NCBI GenBank assembly: GCA_016215405.1
Contig: JACRJQ010000008.1
Coordinates: forward strand, 62,001-126,000
DNA from: Candidatus Tayloriibacteriota bacterium
Lineage (GTDB): Bacteria; Patescibacteria; Paceibacteria; UBA9973; UBA6065
Direction: 5' to 3'
DNA length: 64,000 nucleotides
This document shows positions 16,699 through 25,488 of the stretch, piece after piece. Both the position numbers and the translations under genes were made by a program. Within the stretch, counting starts at the first letter, position 1, and each line of letters opens with the position of its first letter. The notes beneath the pieces were generated by a model. The model ran no database searches and was not told where the DNA came from. It was given only the letters and a program-made list of their open reading frames with translations.

Positions 16699-17336
16699 AA
16701 CTCGCGGCTCTCCCCTTCCTTTATAACTACGAATTGGATCCCAAGGGGCACGAGCACCGATTCCGGCACTCGATGCACTGGTCCGAGCTTGTCCGGCATG
16801 AGCATCCCCTCATGCACCGGAAAGGCGAATTTCGGCTTCATCTTTTTAGCGTAATCGACGCATTCTGAAAGCGTCGCCCAAGGACCCGCGACCGGCAGAG
16901 CGAGTATATCGATAGGCTTCTGCGGATCGGCGAACGAATCGCCGGGATAGAAGAGCCGATCGCCTATGAAATACGCCGTATTCTCGACGACCTTAAGGCC
17001 CTGATACATAGGCCAGTGGTCCATGCCGAAGCCCTCGATCCTTACGCCCTTCCTCTCGACCGTCTGACCGTGTCCCACCAGCGTGTACCTGATCCCTTCT
17101 TTGTCCAAGATCTGCCCTACCCCTTTGTTGGTGAGAACCTCCGCCGCTGGGTTGTTCGCGAGCACCTCCTTGAGAGACCCTACGTGCAGATGGTCTGCGT
17201 GCTCATGGGTGATAAGGACGATGTCGACGCCTTTGGCCTGGTTCTGCGCCGTCGAATACGCGCCAGGATCAGTAAGGATAGTCAGCCCCCTCTCCTCTAT
17301 CACCAGACAACAATGTCCGAATTTCGTTATCTTCAT
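16695..17336 (-). CDS. MBL-fold metal-dependent hydrolase (UlaG-like)
   Basis: 213 residues. 'LITHEHADHLH' (about 40-50) is the HxHxDH metal motif, with a downstream 'GDSFADPQ' and 'FPVHEG' supplying the remaining ligands. The order and spacing match the L-ascorbate-6-phosphate lactonase-like (UlaG) branch, which in most bacteria is a generic MBL hydrolase of unknown substrate. Cytoplasmic. Convergent with the nucleotidyltransferase. Confidence 0.85.
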   Translation of the reverse strand: MKITKFGHCCLVIEERGLTILTDPGAYSTAQNQAKGVDIVLITHEHADHLHVGSLKEVLANNPAAEVLTNKGVGQILDKEGIRYTLVGHGQTVERKGVRIEGFGMDHWPMYQGLKVVENTAYFIGDRLFYPGDSFADPQKPIDILALPVAGPWATLSECVDYAKKMKPKFAFPVHEGMLMPDKLGPVHRVPESVLVPLGIQFVVIKEGESREF

Positions 17337-17420
17337 ATGTAAAGATTATGTTATCACGGCACTCAATCCCGCCCACACCCCTTACCCATATCTCCAACCG
17401 ATAGTCTCCAAATGCCAACT

Positions 17421-17448
17421 AAAAACAGTATCGTATCTGATACGGTTT
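17421..17448. repeat. Imperfect copy of the CAGTATCATATATGATACTG palindrome
   Basis: AAAAACAGTATCGTATCTGATACGGTTT. On the minus strand it ends in TTTTT and would terminate the small gene at 17469-17600. It shares 'ACTAAAA-CAGTATC-TAT-TGATAC' with the copies at 30429 and 49170. Confidence 0.6.
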
Positions 17449-17468
17449 CCAGAATTTAGACCTGCCTA

Positions 17469-17600
17469 TTATTTAGCAAGTATCGCCTGCGAATCACTGT
17501 CAGGCTGCGTAAAATAACCGCTGAAATAAAGGATGGAAAGGCTGACTGCAATAACTACGCTAAAACTAATCGCAAACTTAAAGAAAGTCTTATCGAGCAT
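17469..17600 (-). CDS. Small single-pass membrane protein (43 aa)
   Basis: ATG 17600 to TAA 17469. It starts MLDKTFFKFAISFSVVIAVS and ends SQAILAK: one membrane helix (about 6-28) and a polar tail. TATGAT (17607-17612) ends six bases before the ATG, the same spacing seen for many genes here, and a palindromic terminator follows the stop. That context is stronger support than the length. Base composition here is much more AT-rich than the rest of the window. Confidence 0.55.
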   Translation of the reverse strand: MLDKTFFKFAISFSVVIAVSLSILYFSGYFTQPDSDSQAILAK

Positions 17601-17606
17601 AGAAAA

Positions 17607-17612
17607 ATCATA
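17607..17612 (-). promoter_or_regulatory. -10 element of the 43-aa protein gene
   Basis: TATGAT with a six-base gap to the ATG; the upstream 60 bp are strongly AT-rich, like an UP element. Confidence 0.45.
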
Positions 17613-17680
17613 GCATTTTTTAAATATTTGAATAATTTATATTTTCTTTAGACTTACTTTAGAAATAATTTATCTGGGCA
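17613..17680. other. AT-rich intergenic segment
   Basis: No gene seen. Far more AT-rich than the surrounding sequence; probably the upstream promoter region of the 43-aa gene. Confidence 0.4.
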
Positions 17681-17713
17681 GCAAAAGCCGCGCACGGAGT
17701 GCGCGGCTTTTGC
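17681..17713 (-). terminator. Terminator of the lamin-tail-like gene
   Basis: GCAAAAGCCGCGCAC/GTGCGCGGCTTTTGC: a 15-bp perfect stem with flanking A/T tracts, about 130 bp after the stop. Confidence 0.8.
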
Positions 17714-17844
17714 TTGCGGGTCGGTGCCCTTCTGCCTCTTGGTCTCATACCGGAGAGTATGGCATACCGCAGATAAAGAAAAGATAAATTTATGGCAAAA
17801 CCGTGAACAGCTGAACGAGGCGAAACCTCGGTAATTTACGGCGA

Positions 17845-18840
17845 CTAGTAGCTCACCTGGTCGACTATGAGGCCCTGCTTGTCATAGAGGGTTATGGTCT
17901 CGCGGCGTGAAGCCCAGAGCTCGCGGTTCTTGCCGAGGAACACGCGCCACTGCTTTAGGCTGAAATCCGAGTCGCTGCGATGATAGGAGACGCAGCCCGG
18001 ATAGTTGAGGTGCTCGCGGATGAAGGCCTTGCATTGGGACGTCAGGGTCTCGTCGAATCGCTTCTTGTCCGTCTTTTCCGGGTTCGAGCATCGATTCACG
18101 TAAAGAAGGTAGTCGTAGCATTGCTCGGTGACGTTTCTGGTGCCTTCTTCCTGGGCGGCGGCCGGGCAGAGAGAGGTCGACATAGGAGGGGTGAATGGGT
18201 AGTTCTCGAGGTAGCCCGCGCACTTGTTCTCGCGGAACGAGGTGTAGATCGAGAATGGGAATTGGGAGAACGGCTGGCCGGTCGTTATGATCGCGTTGTC
18301 TCCGGCGCCAAGGACGATGTCGCCTATGACGAAATTCCCTGACGGGTCGAGGAATTGCGTCCCCTGTCCTATGACCGCCGAATCCGTGGTCGGATAGACG
18401 TAGCTGTTATGGCTCGTCTCGATAGGGCGCGTGCCCTTGCCGTTCGTGAGGGTCCAGCCGGTGATAGAGACGGGGTTTCCGGTGTTGCGTATAGTCACGT
18501 GCTCTTCATAGGGCTGGGCCGTCGAACCGGCGTTCCCCGTCCAGAGGTCTATCTGAGCGGCATAAGGCGAACGGCCTGGCTGCGAGGATCCGGTAGAACC
18601 TCCGGAAGAGCCGCTCGAAGAACCGCCCGTCGAAGAGCCGTCGTAATCGGGAAGGTTCGGCAAGAGCGGATTGGCGCGGTAGGAATAGTCGTTCGACGAG
18701 AGGTTGCTGAGGCTCGTGCCCGTGCCCGAAAGCCCGCCCCCTATATAGCGAGACGCGACAGCGAGCACTATAAGGAGGAGGAATATGGCTATTATTCCGA
18801 ATAAAAGGGTCTTTACGAAGCCTTGTTCTCTTGATCTCAT
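17845..18840 (-). CDS. Anchored lamin-tail-like extracellular protein (paralogue 1)
   Basis: 331 residues. TM anchor (about 9-31), a Ser/Gly-rich linker (to about 95), then an Ig-like lamin-tail fold ('EEHVTIRNTGNPVSITGWTL', about 112-131), and a Cys-containing C-terminal module. That module (about 230-331) shares 'C-x2-F-x2-E-LNY-x2-C', 'D-xxF-xxxxWRVFLG' and a final 'L-D-x2-G-x3-D-x3-Y' with the gene at 58442. Lamin-tail domains in bacteria are extracellular and often bind surfaces or DNA; the role is not known. TATAAT ends seven bases before the ATG. Confidence 0.72.
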   Translation of the reverse strand: MRSREQGFVKTLLFGIIAIFLLLIVLAVASRYIGGGLSGTGTSLSNLSSNDYSYRANPLLPNLPDYDGSSTGGSSSGSSGGSTGSSQPGRSPYAAQIDLWTGNAGSTAQPYEEHVTIRNTGNPVSITGWTLTNGKGTRPIETSHNSYVYPTTDSAVIGQGTQFLDPSGNFVIGDIVLGAGDNAIITTGQPFSQFPFSIYTSFRENKCAGYLENYPFTPPMSTSLCPAAAQEEGTRNVTEQCYDYLLYVNRCSNPEKTDKKRFDETLTSQCKAFIREHLNYPGCVSYHRSDSDFSLKQWRVFLGKNRELWASRRETITLYDKQGLIVDQVSY

Positions 18841-18896
18841 GCCCTAGATTATATCAGAGAGCGCGCATGGGCCGGAGGCGCGATCATTTAGGCAAA

Positions 18897-18928
18897 GCAA
18901 AAACCGCATCTTGCGATGCGGTTTTTGC
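18897..18928 (-). terminator. Terminator of the S-layer-like gene
   Basis: CAAAAACCGCATC/GATGCGGTTTTTG palindrome with T-tract. Confidence 0.85.
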
Positions 18929-18983
18929 CTGTTGGACTAAGTCAAACCTTGCGATTCGACTCGTGCCATCGTTACCGTTCCTA

Positions 18984-20930
18984 TTACGGAAGCGATACCG
19001 AAGGAGTCCTCCACTCCGTCTTGTTGGTCATAGAGACAGACGATGCCTGTCCTACGCCAGCAGCCTGCCACCTGAAGCCGTTGATCTGAACAGCGTACTG
19101 GTTGGCCGAAGAGCCAGCGACAGTGAACTGAACAGTAACAGGGATCTGGACAGTGTTGTTCTTCGCGAGAGTGAACGACTGACCGTCAATCGTTACGCCA
19201 GACGAAGGCATCGAGTACGAGACGATAGCGTTCGTGCCGCCCGCGGTGTTAGCCGAGAGAGCTGCGTTCGAAGCACCGTTCTTGTAGACTGCGAGCCACG
19301 TTGCCGTGGTCGTAGCGCCGTTCGAATCACCGAAGAGGGTCGTGGTCGAAGCCGACGAACCGAAGGTGATGTCGCCGCCGACTGCAGTTACGCTAACCGT
19401 GAAGTTTGCGGAACCGGTCGAGGTTGCAACACCCGAGGTGTCGTTCGAAGAAACCGTCGTTCGAGTCATCGTAGGCGTGCCAACGAGGGAGAAGACAGGA
19501 CCGACCTTTCGGATGGTCATGACCTCGCCTGCTGGAGCACCGGAGTCGGAGACCTGGGTACCCTGGAGGTTCTCAGCGATGATGTTCGTGAGGGAAGCGC
19601 TGAGGGAGTTCGCAACGTTTGTAGCGGTGCGGACGTCAACCTTGAGGGAGAGGGTCTTCGTACCGTCCTTTGCGACAATGAGGTTGTCAATGTCGTCGAA
19701 GGTGATCGTAGAACCCGTGACAGACTCGCTCATGACAAGCGTAGAGCCGTCATAGAGGTAAGCCGTCGTCGTGGTTGCCTGATCAGCCGTGTCGGAGAGG
19801 GTGAAGGTAAGATCCGTAACCTTGATGTCGGCCTTGTTTGCACGAAGGTCGAATGCGAGGAGAGGAAGCTTGTCGAGCTCGTCGTTGTTCGATCCGAGGG
19901 ATGCGACAACGTCAGCAGCCTTGAAGTTTGCCGAGTTAACGGAAGCGTCAAGAGTTGCAGAGTCTACGAGAGACGTCGAGATCGCAACGCCCTGAGAGAA
20001 TTCGGAGACAGGACCGTACTGGTCGAGACCAGCACCGTCTACGCCTCGGACGCCGTCAGCAGCGAGAGTGATCGTACAGGTATCGCCCGTACCGTCACAG
20101 CCCGATGCGGACTGAGCCTTGATCGAAGAGTAGAGGTCAGCCTTTACCCAGAGGTACTTCGTCGAGTCCTTTGGAACGTTGTAGCTGAAACCACCGAGGG
20201 TGAGGTAGTAAGAACCGGAGTCCTTAACAACCGTGTTCGAGTTGAGATCTGCCTGAGCGAGAACTCGACCCGAGTCGTCGGTGATGTAAGCCGTCTTGAA
20301 GACCTTCGTGTAGATCGACGTGTTTGCGCCGAGATTGAGCTTAACGCGCTGGATGTTGATGTCCGAGAGCTTAGCCTCAAGCTTGATGCCGAGAACAGGT
20401 CGCATCGTCTCACCTTCGTAAACCGTGGTGTTCGAAACCGATGCCTTCTCTACGGTGAGGGTTCCCTCAACGCCAGAGTTGACAACAGGAGTCGAGCCAG
20501 TGTTCGTGGTGCCACCAGTCGTCATCGAGGAGCCCTTGTTGAGCTCAGCTCGAGTGAGAGGACCGACGTAACCCGTTGCTGGGAGACCCTTCGAAGCCTG
20601 GTACTTTACGACAGCCGCCTTCGTGATCGAACCGAAGTATCCCGTTGCTGGAGATACGCCGATAGCGTTCTGGAGAGCGGTGACGTCAGCGCCAGACGAA
20701 CCTACAGTGAGGTCCTTAGCGAACGAGACCGATGCCTGAGAAGAAACAGCTGCCTTTGCTGCTGCTGCCTTGTCAGACGAGATGATTCCGAGGCTGATAA
20801 AGAGGTCGACGAGCTGGCTAGCCGTCATTGACTGAGCGTTAGCCGAGAGAGCGCCGACACCTGCGAAGATCGAGAGAGCGAGGCCGAGACCTACGACTGC
20901 TGCTACAACCTTCTTAGTTGAAATTTGCAT
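18984..20930 (-). CDS. S-layer-like surface protein with a peptidoglycan-binding domain
   Basis: 648 residues. Signal peptide 1-33 (MQISTKKVVAAVVGLGLALS, cleavage after ANA). Residues 70-132 are a PG_binding_1 domain ('VGSSGADVTALQNAIG', 'GYFGSITKAAVVKYQ', 'GYVGPLTRAELNKG'), which would hold the protein on the wall. The remaining ~500 residues are Thr/Ser/Val/Ala-rich, Lys-poor, beta-rich, with repeated 'T-x-VSV-L-x2-S-G' style strands, as in S-layer or pilus-like proteins. I chose the start at 20930 because it begins the signal peptide. The long leader and isolated unit suggest high expression. Confidence 0.75.
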   Translation of the reverse strand: MQISTKKVVAAVVGLGLALSIFAGVGALSANAQSMTASQLVDLFISLGIISSDKAAAAKAAVSSQASVSFAKDLTVGSSGADVTALQNAIGVSPATGYFGSITKAAVVKYQASKGLPATGYVGPLTRAELNKGSSMTTGGTTNTGSTPVVNSGVEGTLTVEKASVSNTTVYEGETMRPVLGIKLEAKLSDINIQRVKLNLGANTSIYTKVFKTAYITDDSGRVLAQADLNSNTVVKDSGSYYLTLGGFSYNVPKDSTKYLWVKADLYSSIKAQSASGCDGTGDTCTITLAADGVRGVDGAGLDQYGPVSEFSQGVAISTSLVDSATLDASVNSANFKAADVVASLGSNNDELDKLPLLAFDLRANKADIKVTDLTFTLSDTADQATTTTAYLYDGSTLVMSESVTGSTITFDDIDNLIVAKDGTKTLSLKVDVRTATNVANSLSASLTNIIAENLQGTQVSDSGAPAGEVMTIRKVGPVFSLVGTPTMTRTTVSSNDTSGVATSTGSANFTVSVTAVGGDITFGSSASTTTLFGDSNGATTTATWLAVYKNGASNAALSANTAGGTNAIVSYSMPSSGVTIDGQSFTLAKNNTVQIPVTVQFTVAGSSANQYAVQINGFRWQAAGVGQASSVSMTNKTEWRTPSVSLP

Positions 20931-21322
20931 GTTGTGTGTACTTCTTGTAATGACCGAATCGGAGGCTCGAGTCTGACTTGTAAAATTCTCGAACGTTTCC
21001 GATCCGCTACTAACAAATAATCTTTCATCCCCTTCCCCGCTTATCGACGGCGGAGCTTGGGATGTGGAGCGCATCGTCCGGGCCTAAGCCCTGGCGACTG
21101 CTCCTCGACTATTCCGGGATCCATTATCCCAGCGCTCTGAGTTCGATCGGATCGAACGCACAGCGCTGGGTCGACATGGGCCCAGAGAATAGTGATGAGG
21201 GTTTCTAGGGAGGGTCGGATATGCGGAGAACCGTCCGGGACGTAAGGGTCGTCTGTAACTTTCGCGATCGCTATTCAATTATCAATGTGACAAGAGGTCA
21301 GACGAAAAGGGAGCGCGGTAGC
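20931..21322 (-). promoter_or_regulatory. Long structured 5' leader of the S-layer-like gene
   Basis: From the promoter at 21329-21357 the leader is about 390 nt and holds no clear gene. A strong hairpin CCCAGCGCT...AGCGCTGGG (about 21131-21169) encloses a second stem, GTTCGATC/GATCGAAC. Long stable leaders are known to lengthen the life of S-layer mRNAs; that role is inferred here. Confidence 0.55.
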
Positions 21323-21328
21323 CCAATA

Positions 21329-21357
21329 ATTATAGCTTCGTGCCCCAATAGGCGCAA
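21329..21357 (-). promoter_or_regulatory. Promoter of the S-layer-like gene
   Basis: Minus strand: TTGCGC (21352-21357), 17-bp spacer, TATAAT (21329-21334). Confidence 0.6.
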
Positions 21358-21542
21358 AACATATAAATGTGGATAACGGAATAGGCCTATTTGGGGCCTT
21401 ATTCCGATACATACTCCACATACACTATATTATACGAAAAAGGGGCAAAAATCAAGTCAATATAAGGAGGGGGCCTGGGATGCCTACAGGAGGGGTATTT
21501 GCGGGCTTTTTACCCCTCCCTTTCGGAATAGCCCCCACCCTT

Positions 21543-21575
21543 AGACGAAACCCCGCTTTAGGCGGGGTTTCGTCT
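21543..21575 (-). terminator. Terminator of the gene at 21602-22453
   Basis: AGACGAAACCCCGC/GCGGGGTTTCGTCT: a 14-bp perfect stem. Confidence 0.8.
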
Positions 21576-21582
21576 ATTTCGA

Positions 21583-21597
21583 TGTCCTTTAAGGACA
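21583..21597. promoter_or_regulatory. Palindrome TGTCCTTTAAGGACA
   Basis: A 15-bp near-perfect palindrome just after the stop of the HTH-domain gene. Its half-site TGTCCTTT recurs several times upstream of the same gene (22482-22613), so it may be a binding site for that protein. Confidence 0.45.
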
Positions 21598-21601
21598 GAA
21601 G

Positions 21602-22453
21602 CTACTTGTTGAGGGAGTAGGTGCTCCAGCGCCTCTCGCCTTCTTTCTTGAGAGTGCCGGCGGCCACCATGGCAAGGAGCTCTCGCTGGATGGTCTTTAC
21701 AGAGACACCCTTTATGCTCTCTACGAAATCGTTCACGTTGAGGCCGCTTCTCTTGGAGAGGAGCTTTACAATAATGGCCTGCCTGCCGTCCTTCGAATCG
21801 GTCGCCTTTGGCTGCTTTTCCTTTATGTCTTTGAGAGGGAGATACTCGGGCTTCGAAGAGACGGAGATCGTCTGTCCTTTAGGGGCGGTTGCTGGAGGAG
21901 TGTAAAGGACACGAGGAGCGTCGGCCTTCGGCGCTTCGGAGACAGCCGGAGCAGAGAGAGGCGCCTCACGTTCGGCAACCTTCGGAGAAGCGATGTCGAA
22001 GAAGCCTGGATCGAGCATAACGGTATCCTCGCTTCCCTTCCGGTTCTCGTCCTTCTCCATAAGAGAGAGGAGCGCCGTGAACTCGCGAGAGAGGATGCTG
22101 TAATTCATCTCGGAAATAAGCCCTGAATGGTGGGCGATGGACGCGAGAGAGACGATCTCGAGCGAGAGGCCTTGATATTCCTTTATGAGGTCTTTGCGCT
22201 CGGCGAGAGATACGGTATTAAAAGAGATGTTGAGCGCCATAAGAGAGAGAGCGTTCTCGCGTATCTTCCATTTGAGAGGCTCGTTGTCCTTGATGAAGTT
22301 CGTGATCATGTATACGGCCGTCACGAGCTTCTCGGTCTTTCGATAGACGTATGCAAAATGAGAGTTCCGATTGAAGAGAACGAGAGAGCTCACGTCGCCG
22401 CTCTCCTTTCGGGTCTCTATCTGCCTATCTCCGTTTTGACTCTGGTTTTCCAT
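21602..22453 (-). CDS. Probable DNA-binding protein with a C-terminal winged helix
   Basis: 283 residues. The N-terminal ~145 residues are helical ('SHFAYVYRKTEKLVTAVYMI') with conserved-looking hydrophobic spacing. A Pro/Ala-rich linker (about 150-210) leads to a winged-helix domain (about 222-283) with 'VKTIQRELLAMVAAGTLKKEGERRWSTY', as in DeoR-like regulators. No sensor domain recognised. TATAAA ends six bases before the ATG. TGTCCTTT-like sites on both sides suggest self-control, though this is inferred. Confidence 0.65.
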   Translation of the reverse strand: MENQSQNGDRQIETRKESGDVSSLVLFNRNSHFAYVYRKTEKLVTAVYMITNFIKDNEPLKWKIRENALSLMALNISFNTVSLAERKDLIKEYQGLSLEIVSLASIAHHSGLISEMNYSILSREFTALLSLMEKDENRKGSEDTVMLDPGFFDIASPKVAEREAPLSAPAVSEAPKADAPRVLYTPPATAPKGQTISVSSKPEYLPLKDIKEKQPKATDSKDGRQAIIVKLLSKRSGLNVNDFVESIKGVSVKTIQRELLAMVAAGTLKKEGERRWSTYSLNK

Positions 22454-22481
22454 ACGATGTTTATAAATATGGGCTTTTCGT

Positions 22482-22613
22482 AATGTCTTTTACTCTATGT
22501 CCTTGAAAAAGGGGTCCGTAAGCGAGATTTTCTGTCCTTTAAATAATATGTCTTTTATCGAATTCTGTCAAGAAGTGATGTCCATTATAGAACAGCCGTA
22601 AAGGACGTAAAGG
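22482..22613. promoter_or_regulatory. Cluster of TGTCCTTT-like sites
   Basis: About six related sites in 130 bp: ATGTCTTTTA (22483), ATGTCCTTGAAAAAGG (22498), CTGTCCTTTAAAT (22532), ATGTCTTTTAT (22549), GATGTCCATTAT (22578) and the reverse GTAAAGGACGTAAAGG (22598). They sit between the HTH-domain gene and ftsK. The remainder up to 22796 holds no gene, only a TCCTGCC/GGCAGGA hairpin near 22667-22693. Confidence 0.5.
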
Positions 22614-22796
22614 GCAAGCCGCCGATGCGAAACGGAAGAAGGCTCGAGTCAATGCGGCGCGTCCTGCCCGAAGTCCGGACGGCAGGAGCGAAGCGAGGCG
22701 CCGTCGCATCGCGCGCTGTGTGGAAAAACGGCGCTCTGATAGACGGAAGCGTATTGGTCGGACCGCTCTTTTTAAGATGATGAGGTGCTCGCGTGA

Positions 22797-22802
22797 TATA
22801 AT
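22797..22802 (+). promoter_or_regulatory. Extended -10 element of ftsK
   Basis: TGATATAAT (extended -10, TG one base before TATAAT), nine bases before the ATG; the leader would be only a few bases. Confidence 0.6.
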
Positions 22803-22811
22803 TTCCACATC

Positions 22812-25085
22812 ATGGCCAAAAAGAAAAAGACCGGCGTCGAAGAGGCGCCGAAATCCGACAGAAAATCGAAGGGCGGATTCTTCAAGAACCTCAAAGACGA
22901 GACGGTCCAGGGAGTCCTTATGATAGTGTTCTTCGTCCTCGCGATATTCACCTCTCTCGCCATCTGGGAGAAGGCGGGCATCGTGGGGCATTATACGTAT
23001 CTCGGACTCTCGTATCTGTTGGGCGTCGGATACTACCTCCTGCCCCTCATATTCGTCGTCCTCGGCATAACGACGATACGCAACTTCCATCGCCATTTCG
23101 ACGCCGCGAAGATCTACGGCTCGCTCCTCTTCCTCCTCTCCACCTTAGGCATCATAGAGATCGTCTCGCCTACCTACGGCGGCTTCATAGGAAAGTGGGT
23201 CGCCTTCCCCTTCGTGAGCCTCATCGACGTCTCCGCGTCCCTCGTCGTGCTCTCCGCCCTGGTCATCATCTCTATCATCGTGGCGTTCAACGAGGAGCTC
23301 GACCTCAAGTCTCTCTTGCGATTCGGTAAGGACGAGGAGGACGAGGACGAAGAGGCCGAGATAGAGGAGGAGGTGAACATCAGGCTCTCTTTGCCTACCG
23401 AAGAGGAGGCCCCTAAAAAGAGGAAGAAGGAACCGGAGGCCGAGCCTGAGAAGACCAAGGAGGAGAAGAAACCGAAGAAGGACATGAAGGTCTCGACCGG
23501 CGTAGAGGACGACGGCAAAGACTTCATCAAGCCTTCGAAAGATACGGACAAGGAGTACACCCCTCCCCCGCTCTCGCTTCTCGAACGCGACAAAGGCAAG
23601 CCCGTCGTAGGAGACGTCAAAGCGAACGCGAACATCATAAAGAGGACCCTTATGAACTTCGGCATCGACGTCGAGATGGACGAGGTCTCTATCGGCCCCT
23701 CGGTCACCCGCTATGCCCTTAAGCCCGCCGAAGGAGTGAAGCTCGCGCGCATCGTCGGCCTGCAAAACGACCTCGCCTTGGCCCTCGCCGCCCACCCTTT
23801 GCGCATAGAGGCTCCTATCCCTGGCAAATCCCTCGTAGGCATCGAGATACCGAACACGACAAAGACGACCGTAGGCCTCGGAACCCTCTTCTCGAACGAG
23901 GAGTTCCAGACGTCCGAAAAGCCCCTCCTCGTAGCCATAGGCAAAGGCATCTCGGGCAAATCTCACTACGTGAACGTGGCGAAGATGCCCCACCTCCTCA
24001 TCGCCGGCGCCACGGGATCGGGAAAATCGGTCACTATACACGCCCTTATCGTCTCTCTCCTCTATCGATGCTCGCCTGAGAAGCTCAAACTGATCATGAT
24101 CGACCCGAAAAGAGTCGAACTTACGCTCTATAACAAGATCCCCCACCTCCTCACCCCGGTCATCACCGATGCGAAGAAGGCGATCCTGTCCCTCAAATGG
24201 GCCGCAAAAGAGATGGATAGGCGCTACAACATCCTCCAAGAGCACGGCGTGCGCGACATAGACTCGTACCACAAGAACGTATACGAGCCCGCCTCGAAAA
24301 AGGTGAAGGTCAAAAAAGACGGCGAAGAGATAGACGCTCCAGGGCCTGATCCGATGCCTTATATAGTCGTCATCATCGACGAGCTCGCGGATATCATGCA
24401 GACCTACCCTCGAGAGCTCGAGGCCGGCATCGTCCGCCTCGCCCAGATGTCTCGAGCCGTGGGCATCCACCTCATGCTCTCTACCCAAAGGCCGTCGGTA
24501 AACGTCATAACCGGCCTCATCAAGGCGAACATCCCTGCGCGACTGGCTCTCCAAGTGGCGTCCCAGGTCGACTCCCGCACCATCCTCGACACCGTGGGCG
24601 CGGAGAAGCTCCTCGGCGCGGGAGATATGCTCTACCTCGGCGGCGAGATGTCGAAACCTACCCGCATCCAGTGCGCGTACATAAGCGAATCGGAAGTGAA
24701 GAAAGTCGTGAAATTCCTCGCCGACTCGCATATCGACGAGCTTAACGACGAGATAAACCTCACGGACAACGCCGTAAAGAACGACAACGCCATATTCTCC
24801 GCGACCCTCGACGATATGGGCGAGGAAGGCGGAGAAGACGACGACGACGATATGTACGAACAGGCCAAGGCGGTCGTCATGGAAGCCGGAAAGGCCTCGA
24901 CCTCCTATATCCAGAGGAAGCTGCGCGTCGGATACTCGCGCGCGGCGCGGCTCATGGACCTCCTCGAAGAACGAGGCGTGATAGGGGCGGCCGACGGCTC
25001 CAAGCCTCGACCGGTCGTCCTCGGAGGAGGCGGCTCGTCGGAGACATCGTCGGAAGGAGCGGCGGAAGAAGAGAAGCCTTTATAA
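22812..25085 (+). CDS. ftsK: DNA translocase FtsK/SpoIIIE
   Basis: 757 residues. Four N-terminal membrane helices (about 30-155), an acidic then Lys/Glu-rich linker (about 170-260), then the motor: alpha/beta region, Walker A GATGSGKS (about 398-405), Walker B 'VVIIDELAD' (about 517-525), 'LMLSTQRPSVNVITGLIKAN'. The C-terminal gamma winged helix (about 690-735, 'YIQRKLRVGYSRAARLMDLL') binds orienting DNA sites. It pumps chromosome DNA through the septum. An acidic insert ('GEEGGEDDDDD') precedes gamma. Short linker relative to E. coli. Confidence 0.96.
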   Translation: MAKKKKTGVEEAPKSDRKSKGGFFKNLKDETVQGVLMIVFFVLAIFTSLAIWEKAGIVGHYTYLGLSYLLGVGYYLLPLIFVVLGITTIRNFHRHFDAAKIYGSLLFLLSTLGIIEIVSPTYGGFIGKWVAFPFVSLIDVSASLVVLSALVIISIIVAFNEELDLKSLLRFGKDEEDEDEEAEIEEEVNIRLSLPTEEEAPKKRKKEPEAEPEKTKEEKKPKKDMKVSTGVEDDGKDFIKPSKDTDKEYTPPPLSLLERDKGKPVVGDVKANANIIKRTLMNFGIDVEMDEVSIGPSVTRYALKPAEGVKLARIVGLQNDLALALAAHPLRIEAPIPGKSLVGIEIPNTTKTTVGLGTLFSNEEFQTSEKPLLVAIGKGISGKSHYVNVAKMPHLLIAGATGSGKSVTIHALIVSLLYRCSPEKLKLIMIDPKRVELTLYNKIPHLLTPVITDAKKAILSLKWAAKEMDRRYNILQEHGVRDIDSYHKNVYEPASKKVKVKKDGEEIDAPGPDPMPYIVVIIDELADIMQTYPRELEAGIVRLAQMSRAVGIHLMLSTQRPSVNVITGLIKANIPARLALQVASQVDSRTILDTVGAEKLLGAGDMLYLGGEMSKPTRIQCAYISESEVKKVVKFLADSHIDELNDEINLTDNAVKNDNAIFSATLDDMGEEGGEDDDDDMYEQAKAVVMEAGKASTSYIQRKLRVGYSRAARLMDLLEERGVIGAADGSKPRPVVLGGGGSSETSSEGAAEEEKPL

Positions 25086-25124
25086 TCTCTTTATCAGGGC
25101 AAGGGATAATACCGAAAGGACGAT

Positions 25125-25478
25125 ATGACCGACAGAAGGAAGATAAAGCAGCTCATAAAATTCTGGATCGCCCTCGCGGCGATATTCGTGATCGCAGGCT
25201 ATGGGGCGTTCCAGGCGAAAGACCTCGCCATGGGCCCGCAGATCGAGGTAACCTTCCCCGCCACAGGGACGCTCTCGGGCGAATCGCTCGTCGAGATACG
25301 GGGCACCGCGAAGAACATCTCGCGCCTCTCCCTTAACGGAGACAAGATATTCACCGACGAAGAGGGCCGATGGTCGGAGACGGTCCTCCTCTCGTACGGT
25401 TATAATATAATGACCCTCGAAGCGAATGATAGGTTCGGCAGGACCGAGAAAAGGACGTTGGAACTCATTTATAAATAA
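25125..25478 (+). CDS. Membrane-anchored Ig-like domain protein
   Basis: 117 residues: a basic start, a TM helix (about 13-29) and a single extracellular beta-sandwich with 'SGESLVEIRGTAKNISRLSLNG' and 'EGRWSETVLLSYGYNIMTLEA', the pattern of glucodextranase-B/bacterial Ig-like domains. It lies 39 bp after ftsK and 10 bp before recA on the same strand, so the three are probably co-transcribed. Function unknown; a surface role is inferred. Confidence 0.72.
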   Translation: MTDRRKIKQLIKFWIALAAIFVIAGYGAFQAKDLAMGPQIEVTFPATGTLSGESLVEIRGTAKNISRLSLNGDKIFTDEEGRWSETVLLSYGYNIMTLEANDRFGRTEKRTLELIYK

Positions 25479-25488
25479 GCGAAACCAC

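Noticed and set aside
18831..20831. Long open frame (about 666 codons) on the plus strand over the S-layer-like gene
   Set aside because: It is antisense to a gene with a clear signal peptide and PG-binding domain; Arg/Val/Glu-rich composition is typical of the reverse of GC-biased codons.
23145..24731. Long open frame on the minus strand inside ftsK
   Set aside because: Antisense to intact Walker A and B motifs of ftsK; no recognisable domain.
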